Origin: Reyranella sp.
Lineage (GTDB): Bacteria > Pseudomonadota > Alphaproteobacteria > Reyranellales > Reyranellaceae
NCBI GenBank assembly: GCA_030684475.1
Contig: JAUXWB010000328.1
Span: forward strand, 1 to 64,000
Length of the DNA stretch: 64,000 bases
Reading direction: 5' to 3'
The notes beneath the pieces are model-generated. The model was not told the origin of the DNA. It made no database searches and saw only the letters and a list, made by a program, of their open reading frames with translations. A program made the position numbers and the translations under genes. Position 1 is the first letter of the stretch; each line of letters begins with the position of its first letter. Positions 19,256 to 27,520 of the stretch are shown in pieces.

Positions 19256-20368
19256 ATGTCACGCACTGTTTTCTGGCTGGTCGGGGGAGGCACGATCGTC
19301 ATTGCCGTTGCTCTCGCTGTTGCATGGCGTGGCAAGCTGACCGAGCAGGCCGTGATCGATCTGGCCACCAAGCCCGCGGTCGTCGCGCCGCCGGCGCAGG
19401 CGCCTGCGCTTGCGCCCCAAGCGTCGCCGGCGACGCCAGGTTCGCCGACTGCGCCGGAAGCCTCCTCAACTCCGACCTTCGACGTTGCCCGCATCGGGCC
19501 CGACGGGCGGGCCGTCGTTGCCGGGCGGGCCGCGCCGGGCGCCAAGGTCGTGCTGCTCGATGGCGGCAAGGAAATCGCCAATAGCGTCGCGGATGCGCGC
19601 GGTGAATGGGTGATCATCGCCCAGGAGCCGCCGCTCGCGCCCGGGCCGCACGAGTTGCGGGTGATCCAGCATATCGACGGCCGTGCCCCGGTGACATCGG
19701 ATCAGGTCGTGGTCGTGGTCGTCCCACAGCCGTCGTCGCCGCCGCAGCCTCCGTCGTCGTCGCAGCCTCCGTCTTCGCCGCAGCCTCCGTCTTCGCCGCC
19801 GTCCGTCGCTGCGTCGGGTGCCAAGGAACCGAAGGACGAGACGCTGGTGATGATCGCGCCGTCGGCCGGACCCACCACGCTGGTCCAGCCGCCGTCGGCG
19901 GCGGGCGTGCCGAAATCGGGCGACCTCGTCGTCTCGACGGTCGACTACGATGACCGGGGTCAGGTCACGATTTCGGGGCAGGCGGCTCCGGGAACGACCG
20001 TACGTGCCTATGTCGACGACAAGATCGCTGCCGAAGGTATCGCAGCGCCGGACGGTCGCTGGCGGCTTACGCCAGCCAACCCCATCGACCACGGCAAGCA
20101 CACGCTGCGCATTGACCGGCTGGCGAAGGACGGCAAGCCCGTCGCTCGTCTCGAATTGCCGTTCGAACGGGCCGCCGTGCCGCCGACTGTTGGGAACGAC
20201 AGCAAGCGGCTGTATGTGGTGCGGGGCGACAATCTGTGGAACATCGCGCGCGCGCATTACGGCACTGGCTGGCATCACACCAAGATCTTCAATGCCAACA
20301 AAGATCAGATTCGCGACCCCGATCTGATATACCCGGGCCAAGTCTTCAGCCTGCCCAAGGTCGACTGA
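19256..20368 (+). CDS. membrane-anchored LysM protein with proline-rich linker and Ig-like domains
   Basis: A 370-residue envelope protein. One N-terminal membrane helix (residues 6-27) is followed by a Pro/Ala stretch. A first Ig-like unit FDVARIGPDGRAVVAGRAAPGAKV (residues about 78-100 onward) precedes a PQPSSPPQPPSSSQPPSSPQ linker near residue 160. A second Ig-like unit VSTVDYDDRGQVTISGQAAPGTTV starts near residue 225. A C-terminal LysM domain begins YVVRGDNLWNIARAHYGTG near residue 319. The two Ig-like units share the pattern G-x-V/A-x-(V/I)-x-G-x-A-A-P-G. LysM binds peptidoglycan, so a wall-associated role is likely. Start ATG 19256 has GGGAGGG just upstream. psd follows after 28 bases. 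Confidence 0.82.
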   Translation: MSRTVFWLVGGGTIVIAVALAVAWRGKLTEQAVIDLATKPAVVAPPAQAPALAPQASPATPGSPTAPEASSTPTFDVARIGPDGRAVVAGRAAPGAKVVLLDGGKEIANSVADARGEWVIIAQEPPLAPGPHELRVIQHIDGRAPVTSDQVVVVVVPQPSSPPQPPSSSQPPSSPQPPSSPPSVAASGAKEPKDETLVMIAPSAGPTTLVQPPSAAGVPKSGDLVVSTVDYDDRGQVTISGQAAPGTTVRAYVDDKIAAEGIAAPDGRWRLTPANPIDHGKHTLRIDRLAKDGKPVARLELPFERAAVPPTVGNDSKRLYVVRGDNLWNIARAHYGTGWHHTKIFNANKDQIRDPDLIYPGQVFSLPKVD

Positions 20369-20396
20369 CGGCTGTCGGGCGACAGAGAGCGCGTTC

Positions 20397-21089
20397 ATGC
20401 TGGCCAATTTCTTCGTGCCGATCCTCGCTGACGGATGGCGATTCATCGCCCTTTTTGCCGGTGCGACCTTTCTCGGTGCCCTGACGGGTGCGGCGTGGCT
20501 GTTCTGGCCGCTGATGCTCCTGACCCTGTGGTCGATCTATTTCTTCCGTGACCCGCCGCGGGGCGTGCCACAGGACGACGGCGTCCTGATCGCGCCGGCC
20601 GATGGGCTGGTGCAGATGATCGTCGATGCTGTGCCACCACCCGAACTCGGATTGGGCGGCGAGGCACTGACGCGCGTCTCGATCTTTCTCAGTGTCTTCG
20701 ATGTCCACATCAACCGCGCACCATGCGCGGCATCGGTCGACGTCGTGGCCTATCGCCCGGGCAAGTTCGTGAACGCCTCGGCCGACAAGGCGAGCGACGA
20801 CAACGAGCGCATGGCGATTGCGCTGCGCCGGCCCGACGGCCGGGTGATCGGCTGCGTCCAGATCGCCGGCTGGGTGGCCCGCCGGATCGTCTGCTACATC
20901 AAGCCGGGCCAGTCGGTCGCCGCCGGCGAGCGCTTTGGGCATATCCGGTTTGGCAGCCGGACGGATCTCTATCTGCCGCCCGGCGCCCGTTTGTTGGTCG
21001 CGCCGGGACAGCGCATGATCGGGGGCGAGACCGTCATGGCCGAACTCGATCCCGTTGCGGCCGTGCCGCGCCCGGCGATCGAATTCTAG
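20397..21089 (+). CDS. psd: phosphatidylserine decarboxylase, short (PSD-A type)
   Basis: Makes phosphatidylethanolamine from phosphatidylserine at the inner membrane. The 230-residue proenzyme has two N-terminal membrane segments (residues 1-50), then FFRDPPRGVPQDDGVLIAPADG, SVFDVHINRAPC near residue 102 and the self-cleavage region HIRFGSRTDLYLP near residue 183. There the Gly-Ser of the processing site yields the pyruvoyl group. The length is typical for the alphaproteobacterial short form. pssA follows after nine bases, so the two consecutive steps of PE synthesis are coexpressed. Confidence 0.93.
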   Translation: MLANFFVPILADGWRFIALFAGATFLGALTGAAWLFWPLMLLTLWSIYFFRDPPRGVPQDDGVLIAPADGLVQMIVDAVPPPELGLGGEALTRVSIFLSVFDVHINRAPCAASVDVVAYRPGKFVNASADKASDDNERMAIALRRPDGRVIGCVQIAGWVARRIVCYIKPGQSVAAGERFGHIRFGSRTDLYLPPGARLLVAPGQRMIGGETVMAELDPVAAVPRPAIEF

Positions 21090-21098
21090 GAGGCAGCG

Positions 21099-21938
21099 AT
21101 GGATGGCGATTCCCCAACGCCCCGGGGCCGGTTGCACGGCTTCTCGATCAATCGCCTGATCCCCAACGTCCTGACGCTGGCAGCCCTGTGCTCGGGGCTG
21201 ACGGCGATCCGCTTCGCGCTCCAAGGCGAGATGCGCCTGGCGGTCATCGCCATCATCGTGGCTGCGATCTTCGACGCTCTCGACGGACGCGTCGCGCGTC
21301 GGCTGGGGGTCACTAGCCGGTTCGGCGCGGAGCTCGATTCGCTGTCGGATTTCCTGTGCTTCGGTGTCGCGCCTGCCCTTGTGCTCTATCTCGCCTCGCT
21401 GAAGGACGGCGGCGCGCTCGGCTGGGTGGTGACCCTGATGTTCCCCATTTGCTCGGCCTTGCGTCTGGCACGCTTCAACACCGCCTTGGTCTCAGACACG
21501 CCACCGCCCCCCGCCTGGACCGGATCGTATTTCACCGGCGTGCCGGCCCCGGCGGGGGCGTTGCTCGCCCTGATCCCTTTGATGATGAGCTTCGAGATCG
21601 AGGCTGCCTGGCCGCGCCATGCGTTGGTGGTGGGCGCGGTACTGGTCGTGGTCGGCGGCCTGATGGTGAGCCGACTGCCGACATACTCCTTCAAGAAGGG
21701 GCGGGTGCCCCGTCATCTCGTGCTGCCATCGCTGCTCGGTGCGGCGCTGGTCATGGGGGTGCTTGCGAGCGCCCCCTGGATCGCGGGGTCCCTGATCGGC
21801 CTGGTCTACGTCGCGTTGATCCCGTTCAGCTGGGCAGCCTATCGCCGCCAGGCGGCTCAGGACCGGCAGGCTGCGGCCAATTCGGCGGAGGTCGTGTCCC
21901 TGCGGGCGGTCGATTCCGGGCCGCCGCCGCAGGGCTGA
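21099..21938 (+). CDS. pssA: CDP-diacylglycerol-serine O-phosphatidyltransferase
   Basis: Membrane enzyme forming phosphatidylserine from CDP-diacylglycerol and serine. The 279 residues include about eight hydrophobic helices. The CDP-alcohol phosphatidyltransferase motif is DALDGRVARRLGVTSRFGAE continuing LDSLSD near residues 48-74, with the two-aspartate pairs intact. IPNVLTLAALCSG near residue 22 is a common PssA N-terminal feature. The C-terminal 30 residues are polar. It is placed between psd and a second, different CDP-alcohol transferase. Confidence 0.93.
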   Translation: MDGDSPTPRGRLHGFSINRLIPNVLTLAALCSGLTAIRFALQGEMRLAVIAIIVAAIFDALDGRVARRLGVTSRFGAELDSLSDFLCFGVAPALVLYLASLKDGGALGWVVTLMFPICSALRLARFNTALVSDTPPPPAWTGSYFTGVPAPAGALLALIPLMMSFEIEAAWPRHALVVGAVLVVVGGLMVSRLPTYSFKKGRVPRHLVLPSLLGAALVMGVLASAPWIAGSLIGLVYVALIPFSWAAYRRQAAQDRQAAANSAEVVSLRAVDSGPPPQG

Positions 21939-21953
21939 CCGTCCCTGCGGCAC

Positions 21954-22571
21954 ATGTTCGATCCCGTCCTTCGGCGCCTGATCGATCCTCCGCTCAATCG
22001 CGCCGGCGCTTGGCTGGCAGGTCGGGGCGTACCAGCCAACGGCGCAAGCCTCGCCGGACTGGCGGTCGGACTGCTGGCGGTGCCGACGCTGGCCTATGGT
22101 CGATACGACTTGGCGCTGATCGCGATCGTGCTCAATCGATTGATCGACGGCGTGGATGGGCCGATCGCGCGGCACAGCCGCTCGACGCCGTTCGGTGGCT
22201 ATCTCGACATCATGTGCGACATGGCATTCTACGCAGCGGTCCCGGTCGGCTTCGCTCTCGCCAATCCGGCAAACGCCATCTGGGCCGCTGTCGTGCTGGC
22301 ATCCTTCGTGTGCACCGGGGCTTCGTTCCTGGGACGCGCTGTCCTGGCGGTGGAGCATGGTGAAGCCTATGACGGCAAACGCGGCCGGAAGTCTTTCCTC
22401 CATGCGGCGGGACTGATCGAGGGAAGCGAGACGATAGGGGCGTTCGTGTTGTTCTGCCTCTTCCCCGCGGCCTTCGGCTGGCTGGCGGGCATATTCGCCA
22501 TCTTGTGCGTCTGGACGGCGGCGGCCCGGGTTGTCGAGGCCTATCGCTCGGCGACAGTAAACGGGGCCTGA
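21954..22571 (+). CDS. CDP-alcohol phosphatidyltransferase family protein
   Basis: A 205-residue polytopic enzyme with the complete signature DGVDGPIARHSRSTPFGGYL followed by DIMCD (residues about 64-88), so a CDP-activated lipid is the likely substrate. The hydrophobic helices fit the six-helix family fold. The transferred alcohol cannot be told from sequence; phosphatidylglycerol-phosphate, inositol or other headgroups are all possible. The gene is 15 bases downstream of pssA and closes the psd-pssA cluster. Its end marks the switch to an AT-rich region in front of the pilus locus. Confidence 0.85.
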   Translation: MFDPVLRRLIDPPLNRAGAWLAGRGVPANGASLAGLAVGLLAVPTLAYGRYDLALIAIVLNRLIDGVDGPIARHSRSTPFGGYLDIMCDMAFYAAVPVGFALANPANAIWAAVVLASFVCTGASFLGRAVLAVEHGEAYDGKRGRKSFLHAAGLIEGSETIGAFVLFCLFPAAFGWLAGIFAILCVWTAAARVVEAYRSATVNGA

Positions 22572-22622
22572 GGACCCGCCCTATGGGGTCGTGAGAAGAT
22601 TGCAGTGAACGTGCATTAAATC

Positions 22623-22651
22623 TTGGAAATCAAACATATTCAATATGTTAT
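22623..22651 (+). promoter_or_regulatory. candidate promoter with palindrome ahead of flp
   Basis: The 209-base gap before flp is unusually AT-rich. TTGGAA at 22623-22628 and TGTTAT at 22646-22651 are 17 bases apart, a fair sigma-70 spacing. Between and over them lies a perfect palindrome AACATATT-C-AATATGTT (22633-22649), a possible operator. Assignment is by eye. Confidence 0.4.
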
Positions 22652-22780
22652 AGAGACTTCTTCATATTTTCGACTAAATTAGATTGACCCAAGAATCTGC
22701 ATTAAGTACGATTCTTACCATTCCTCAATGGGACGTCGGTTGGCGGGTCGTTGCCCAGTGCGAGGTCTTGGAGACCAAGT

Positions 22781-22945
22781 ATGCTGTCCATCTTTCGGCG
22801 ATTGATGAGAGACAATCAGGGTGCCACGGCGGTCGAATACACGCTGATCGCGTCGCTGATTGCCGTCGCCGCGATCGCTTCGATGCGCACCGTGGGCGGC
22901 AAGATCTCCAACGTCTTGGGCAATACTTCCAACACCTTGAGTTGA
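22781..22945 (+). CDS. flp: Flp family type IVb pilin
   Basis: A 54-residue major pilin. It has a short basic leader (MLSIFRRLMRDNQG) cut after Gly by prepilin peptidase, then ATAVEYTLIASLIAVAAIAS with the Flp Glu-Tyr pair at mature positions 5-6, and a short Asn/Ser-rich tail. The start is ATG 22781, the only one that gives a normal leader. It is separated from cpaA by 364 bases containing a likely second promoter, as in other tad loci where the pilin is transcribed in excess of the machinery. Confidence 0.95.
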   Translation: MLSIFRRLMRDNQGATAVEYTLIASLIAVAAIASMRTVGGKISNVLGNTSNTLS

Positions 22946-23062
22946 GACGTCGACGCCGAGGCATTTTCCGAGGGCGGACCAGCGATGGGCCGCCTGACGT
23001 ATTGACCCCCTATTAGCTGTGTAGGATGCCAATTTTCCCTTTATAAATAATGCACTAACGTC

Positions 23063-23091
23063 TTGACTTCAGGTATTGAGCAAAATATCCT
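23063..23091 (+). promoter_or_regulatory. sigma-70-like promoter in the flp-cpaA gap
   Basis: TTGACT (23063-23068), 17 bases, TATCCT (23086-23091). The surrounding 22946-23309 stretch (364 bases) is AT-rich and codes for nothing I can support. This is the best candidate promoter for the cpaA-to-tadC message. Confidence 0.55.
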
Positions 23092-23309
23092 TTGTAACGT
23101 TCTTATCTGCAGTCCTTTGTTTTCATTTCGTTTGTACATTCGTTTGGAAGTTTTGAGTTTCGCGCCATTTCCAAGGCTGCCGAACGCGGCCGGGCACAAG
23201 CGAACCCGTACAAGCAAAACCTAAGGACGGCGGGAGCTCCGGTCGTGACGTGGTGGGCTTTTCGTTCGCCGCGAGGACGACTGGATCATCGCGGGTCAGA
23301 TGGTGTCGG

Positions 23310-23813
23310 ATGTCGCTGCTTGTCCTTCTCCAGTTCGCATGTCTGATCGGCTTTGGGCTGCTGCTTGTCGCGGCCGCCTGGCAGGATCTGCGTTCGATGC
23401 GGATCGCCGACGGGCTTTCCATGGCGATCGTCGCGGCATTCAGCGTGTGGGCGCTGAGCGGCATGGCGTCGGGCAACACCTCGCTTTCCAGGATCGGACT
23501 CGCGGCTGGCTGCGCCATTGCAGTGTTCGCGATCAGCGCCCTGGCCTTCGCTATCGGCGCGCTGGGCGGCGGCGACGTCAAGCTGCTGTCAGCATCCAGC
23601 CTCTTCGCCGGGCCAGCCTTGCTGGCTGATTTCCTGATGATCACGGCAGTCGTGGGCGGCCTGCTGGGCTTGGCGATGCTCGTTGGCGCGCGGATCGGGC
23701 CTGCGCCGGCCGGCGACGGCTCACTGTCGGCGCGTCTGCGCGGCGGCCTGCCCTACGGCCCGGCGATCGCCGCGGGCGGCCTGTGGGTTGCGGCGGCGCA
23801 GGCGGCTTCATGA
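23310..23813 (+). CDS. cpaA: prepilin peptidase CpaA/TadV
   Basis: A 167-residue type IV prepilin peptidase that removes the Flp and TadE/G leaders at the cytoplasmic face. Six hydrophobic helices are visible. The two catalytic aspartates are in AAWQDLRSMRIADGLS (near residue 25) and ALGGGDVKLLSASSLF (near residue 90, GxGD-type). The end PYGPAIAAGG is family-typical. Start ATG 23310 is preferred over the track's 20-residue longer form. No strong ribosome-binding site is seen, so the start is moderately sure. Confidence 0.9.
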   Translation: MSLLVLLQFACLIGFGLLLVAAAWQDLRSMRIADGLSMAIVAAFSVWALSGMASGNTSLSRIGLAAGCAIAVFAISALAFAIGALGGGDVKLLSASSLFAGPALLADFLMITAVVGGLLGLAMLVGARIGPAPAGDGSLSARLRGGLPYGPAIAAGGLWVAAAQAAS

Positions 23814-23832
23814 ACGGGTTGGAGGCGGCATC

Positions 23833-24825
23833 TTGAACAGCAAGCGCGTTGCCTTCCTGTTGCTGGCGGTCATCGTTGCCGGTTCGACGGCCTTCTTGGC
23901 CCGTGCCTGGCTGCAGGCCGAACGGGCGGCGATCGTGGCGCAGGCCGGCGGGCAGCGACAGGTCACGCCTGCCAAGCCGGCCGTACAGGTCCTGGTGGCG
24001 CGCACGGCGATCCGCACCGGCCAGATCATCAAGCCCGATGATCTGCGCTGGCAGGCATGGCCGCAGGGCGCATTGCCGCCGACCTACATCATCGAAGGCA
24101 GGCGTCCTATTTCCGACTTCGTGGGAGCGGTGGCGCGCAGCGCCTTCCACGTCGGTGAGCCGATCGTCGAAGTCGAGATTGTCATGCCGGGATCGCGCGG
24201 CTTCCTGGCCGCTGTGCTGCGCTCCGGCATGCGCGCGGTCAGCGTGCCGGCCACGGCCACCAGCGCGGTTTCCGGTTTCATCTATGCCGGCGATCGCGTC
24301 GACGTGTTGCTGACTCACGTATTGAACAGCCCGACTGGGCAGCACAGCGCCACCGAGACGATCCTGCGCAATGCGCGCGTGATCGCGATGGACCAGAAGC
24401 TCGACTTCGCGCCCGGCGACAAGCCGGACATCGCCAAGACGGCGACACTCGAACTTACCCCGAAGCAGACCGAAATCATCACGCTCGCGGTCAAGATGGG
24501 CGATCTGTCCCTGGCCCTGCGCAGTCTGCAGGACCCGGAGGACGGTGATCGCGACCCGGATGTCGCCGATGAGGTCTCCGCCGAACTCGGTTACAGCTAT
24601 ACCCGCGACAGCCAGGTCAGCCGCCTGATCAAGAGCCCGACGGCCGCCCCGGCGCCCGAGATCGCGCGCAACGCCATCTTCCTGTTACGCGGCGGCAACC
24701 GCACCAAACAGGACCTCGACGGCAGCGCAAGCGCCGATCCGTCCGCCCCGCCAACGCCTGATCCCGCCAAGCAGGGTCCACGAACGACAACCTTCACCCG
24801 TACCCTCCCGAGTGTGCCGCAATGA
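23833..24825 (+). CDS. cpaB: Flp pilus assembly protein CpaB
   Basis: A 330-residue inner-membrane/periplasmic component of the Tad secretin complex. The likely start is TTG 23833 with GGAGG eight bases ahead; no ATG in frame gives a sensible N-terminus. A signal-anchor helix (residues 5-22) is followed by the SAF/AFP-like domain VQVLVARTAIRTGQIIKPDDLRW near residue 55. The RcpC/CpaB core contains GMRAVSVPATATSAVSGFIYAGDRVDVLLTH near residue 135. The C-terminal tail is Pro/Ala-rich. Its stop overlaps the cpaC start (ATGA). Confidence 0.9.
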   Translation: MNSKRVAFLLLAVIVAGSTAFLARAWLQAERAAIVAQAGGQRQVTPAKPAVQVLVARTAIRTGQIIKPDDLRWQAWPQGALPPTYIIEGRRPISDFVGAVARSAFHVGEPIVEVEIVMPGSRGFLAAVLRSGMRAVSVPATATSAVSGFIYAGDRVDVLLTHVLNSPTGQHSATETILRNARVIAMDQKLDFAPGDKPDIAKTATLELTPKQTEIITLAVKMGDLSLALRSLQDPEDGDRDPDVADEVSAELGYSYTRDSQVSRLIKSPTAAPAPEIARNAIFLLRGGNRTKQDLDGSASADPSAPPTPDPAKQGPRTTTFTRTLPSVPQ

Positions 24826-26825
24826 GCCAGTCGTTCGCCTTTGCGCCCAAACCATCGATCTGGCGTCGCGCCAGCGCATCACTCGCGCTTGCCGCGGCCC
24901 TGTCATTTGCGCTGCAGCCCACGCCCGCCCTGGCGCAGACGGTCCAGCCAGACGGGACGGCCAAGGTCCAGACGAAAACCAAGAGCTCGAACGCCAACAC
25001 TGTGGCCAAGAAGTCGGCTCGGAAGACGAGCCCCACCGACAATGTCTCGGATGACCTCAATCGCCGCGAGGCGGAGCGGGCCGAACAGGTCGTGCGGGCC
25101 ATGGCATCGCCACCGGCGACGAGTGCGCCGCTGGCGATCGGGGCCCCGACCGCTGCCGTATTGCCCATCACGGCCGGGTCCACCAGCCCGCTACCGCCGA
25201 CGGTCGCCGCCATTCCGCCCCGGACGCCAATCGTCAGTGCCTCACTCACGCCCGACGTCGGAACCTCTCAGGCGACGCCGGCGATGCCTCAACCGCCGGT
25301 CGCCGGTGCACCGGCCGCCGACCGCGGCACCGGGCAAATCGTCCAGACACAAACGCCGACCCAACCGCAGATTACCCCGACACCACGGCAAGCGCAGGCG
25401 CCGCCGCCGGTGCCGATCCCGCCCGCGACCGCCCCCGGGGCGCCGCGACAGCCCCAGGTCATCGGTGGTGCACCGAGCCGTGCCTTCGGTCAAAGCCAGA
25501 TCGTGCCGACCGAACCGCCGACACTCAGGCTCGAGATCAACAAGGGCACCGCAATCAAGTTGCCCGGCCCCGCCGCCACCGTGTTCGTGGCCGCCCCCGA
25601 CATTGCCGACGTCCAGGTGCGGTCCCCGACCATGGTCTATGTCTTCGCCAAGAAGGCCGGCGATACGGTGCTCTATGCCGTCGACGATCAGGATCGGGTG
25701 CTGCTGAATACCATCGTCAGCGTCACCTCGCCGATCAGCCGCATGAAGGGCGCCCTTGACACGCTGCATCCCGGCAACGGCATCTCCTACGACAACCAGG
25801 GCGAGACGATCGTGATAACCGGGACGGTCCGCTCGGCGGTAGTTGCCGAAGATGCACGCCGGTTGGCCCTGCAGCACGTTGCCGGAAACGCCGCCAAGGT
25901 CATCAGCAATGTCAGGGTCGACGCCCCCACGCAGGTGCAATTGCGCGTCAAGGTGGCCGAAGTCAGGCGCGAGGCGCTGAAGCGCGTCGGCATCAACTGG
26001 CAGAACATCAACAATGTCGCCCTGTTCGGCCTCGCGACGTTCGGTATCGGTGCCGGTGCGGGATTTGCCGTCCGCACGGCTCAGTCCGTCGGCGGCGTGG
26101 CCTCGGGTGCCATCTCCTTCCAATCCAACGACGGCAGCCTGAATGGCTTAATCGACTTCCTGGCCACCCAGAACCAGGCGACCATCCTCGCCGAACCAAA
26201 TTTGATCGCGATGTCCGGCGAGACGGCGAGCTTTCTTGCCGGTGGTGAGATTCCGATCATCACGCCGCAAGGCGGGACCACCAACGCCACGATTACGGTG
26301 GCCTACAAGCAGGTTGGTGTCAGTCTCGCCTTCACCCCGACCATCATCGGTGATCGCATCAATCTCAAGGTCGCGCCGGAAGTGAGCCAGCTTTCGTCGG
26401 TCGGGTCGATCAGCGTGCCGCTCACGGCGACTGCCGTGGTGACCGTGCCGGGCATTCAGACACGCAAGGCATCGACCACGATCGAGCTTGGCAGCGGCCA
26501 GAGCTTTGCCATCGCCGGATTGCTGCAGTCGTCTTCGCAGCAGGACGTGGTCAAGCTGCCCTGGCTCGGCGACATTCCCGTCCTCGGCTCGCTGTTCAAG
26601 TCCGACGCCTATCAGCGCTCGGAAACGGAGCTGGTCATCATCATCACGCCGTACTTCGTCGAGCCCACGAGCGGCAAGCTGCGTACGCCTCTCACCGATC
26701 GCGTGCCGCCGACCGATGCCGACCGTCTGGTCTATCAACGCCTCAACCATCCGACGCCGCCTCGGCGCGTCTCGGTCGGTCGTCCGCAGTACTCCGGCCC
26801 GTCGGCGGGCTTCAAGCTGGATTAG
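24822..26825 (+). CDS. cpaC: type II/IV secretin CpaC (Tad outer-membrane channel)
   Basis: A 667-residue secretin forming the outer-membrane pore for the Flp pilus. It has a signal peptide (residues about 15-40, ending ALAQ), then a long low-complexity Pro/Ala/Thr segment to about residue 228. The pilus-formation N-domain LEINKGTAIKLPGPAATVFV starts near 235 and a BON-like part VRSAVVAEDARRLALQHVAG near 340. The secretin domain from about 370 to 620 includes LAGGEIPIITPQGG and VGVSLAFTPTIIGDRINLKV. The roughly 190-residue proline-rich insert is longer than in typical CpaC proteins. Confidence 0.93.
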   Translation: MSQSFAFAPKPSIWRRASASLALAAALSFALQPTPALAQTVQPDGTAKVQTKTKSSNANTVAKKSARKTSPTDNVSDDLNRREAERAEQVVRAMASPPATSAPLAIGAPTAAVLPITAGSTSPLPPTVAAIPPRTPIVSASLTPDVGTSQATPAMPQPPVAGAPAADRGTGQIVQTQTPTQPQITPTPRQAQAPPPVPIPPATAPGAPRQPQVIGGAPSRAFGQSQIVPTEPPTLRLEINKGTAIKLPGPAATVFVAAPDIADVQVRSPTMVYVFAKKAGDTVLYAVDDQDRVLLNTIVSVTSPISRMKGALDTLHPGNGISYDNQGETIVITGTVRSAVVAEDARRLALQHVAGNAAKVISNVRVDAPTQVQLRVKVAEVRREALKRVGINWQNINNVALFGLATFGIGAGAGFAVRTAQSVGGVASGAISFQSNDGSLNGLIDFLATQNQATILAEPNLIAMSGETASFLAGGEIPIITPQGGTTNATITVAYKQVGVSLAFTPTIIGDRINLKVAPEVSQLSSVGSISVPLTATAVVTVPGIQTRKASTTIELGSGQSFAIAGLLQSSSQQDVVKLPWLGDIPVLGSLFKSDAYQRSETELVIIITPYFVEPTSGKLRTPLTDRVPPTDADRLVYQRLNHPTPPRRVSVGRPQYSGPSAGFKLD

Positions 26826-26835
26826 GGGAGACGTC

Positions 26836-27510
26836 ATGCGATCCGTCATTTTCGTGCTTCTCGCCGCCGGCGGCCTTGTGGCCTGCGCCAATCCCGTCGC
26901 GCAGCAGGCCACCGTGGATACGGTTCACGATGCGGTGCGCGCCGACACGATGGTCGCCATCAACTTCGCGCCCGGCGCCGGCCAGCTCGACGCCACGCAG
27001 ATCAACGGGCTCAAGGCCATGGTTGCCGCAGGCAGGCGCGCGCAGCGCGACGAATTTGCCGTCGTGTTCGACGGCTCAGGTGGCCCCGCGCAGCGGATGC
27101 GCGCGCAACGCGTCGCCCAGAGCCTATCGGAGGCGGGCGCACACTGGGTTACCACCGCTGTGGAACCCGCCATGGCGATGGGACCGAACTCGGTCGTCGT
27201 TGTGCGATCCGAATATCTGATCGCCAGCAACAGGTGCCCGAACTATTTGCCGGCTTCCATGTGGAACCCGAACGAAGCCGCCATGCCGGGGTTTGGCTGT
27301 GCCGACGCTTACAACATGGGCCAGATGCTTGCTCGGCCGCGCGACGCGGCGGTGGGTCGTTCCCCCGGCCCGGCTGATGGCACGGTCAACGCGGAGGCGG
27401 TCGCTCGTTATCGAGAGGGCAGGGTCCGCCCGCTCGGTTCGGCCGGTAGCGGCGCTTCGACCCTCGGTGGTGGCGCGGCGTCCGGCGGCGCCACGTCCGG
27501 TACGAACTGA
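26836..27510 (+). CDS. cpaD: Tad pilus lipoprotein CpaD
   Basis: A 224-residue lipoprotein with lipobox LVAC at residues 14-17 (MRSVIFVLLAAGGLVACAN), so it is anchored in the outer membrane next to the secretin. NFAPGAGQLDATQINGL near residue 45 and the late motif NRCPNYLPASMWNPNEA, then PGFGCADAYNMGQMLARP (near residue 135-160), are the CpaD hallmarks. The C-terminus is Gly/Ser/Ala-rich. The start ATG 26836 follows GGGGAGACGTC. It lies between cpaC and cpaE in the canonical order. Confidence 0.92.
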   Translation: MRSVIFVLLAAGGLVACANPVAQQATVDTVHDAVRADTMVAINFAPGAGQLDATQINGLKAMVAAGRRAQRDEFAVVFDGSGGPAQRMRAQRVAQSLSEAGAHWVTTAVEPAMAMGPNSVVVVRSEYLIASNRCPNYLPASMWNPNEAAMPGFGCADAYNMGQMLARPRDAAVGRSPGPADGTVNAEAVARYREGRVRPLGSAGSGASTLGGGAASGGATSGTN

Positions 27511-27520
27511 GGCGCCAGGG

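Noticed and set aside
19733-19800. Pro/Ser-rich CCGTCGTCGCAGCCT-type repeats as a CRISPR or regulatory array
   Set aside because: They are in-frame codons of the LysM protein's proline-rich linker, with no spacer structure.
22740-22757. TTGGCGGGTCGTTGCCC ahead of flp as a sigma-54 promoter
   Set aside because: The GG-to-GC distance is one base too short for the -24/-12 pattern, so it was not called.
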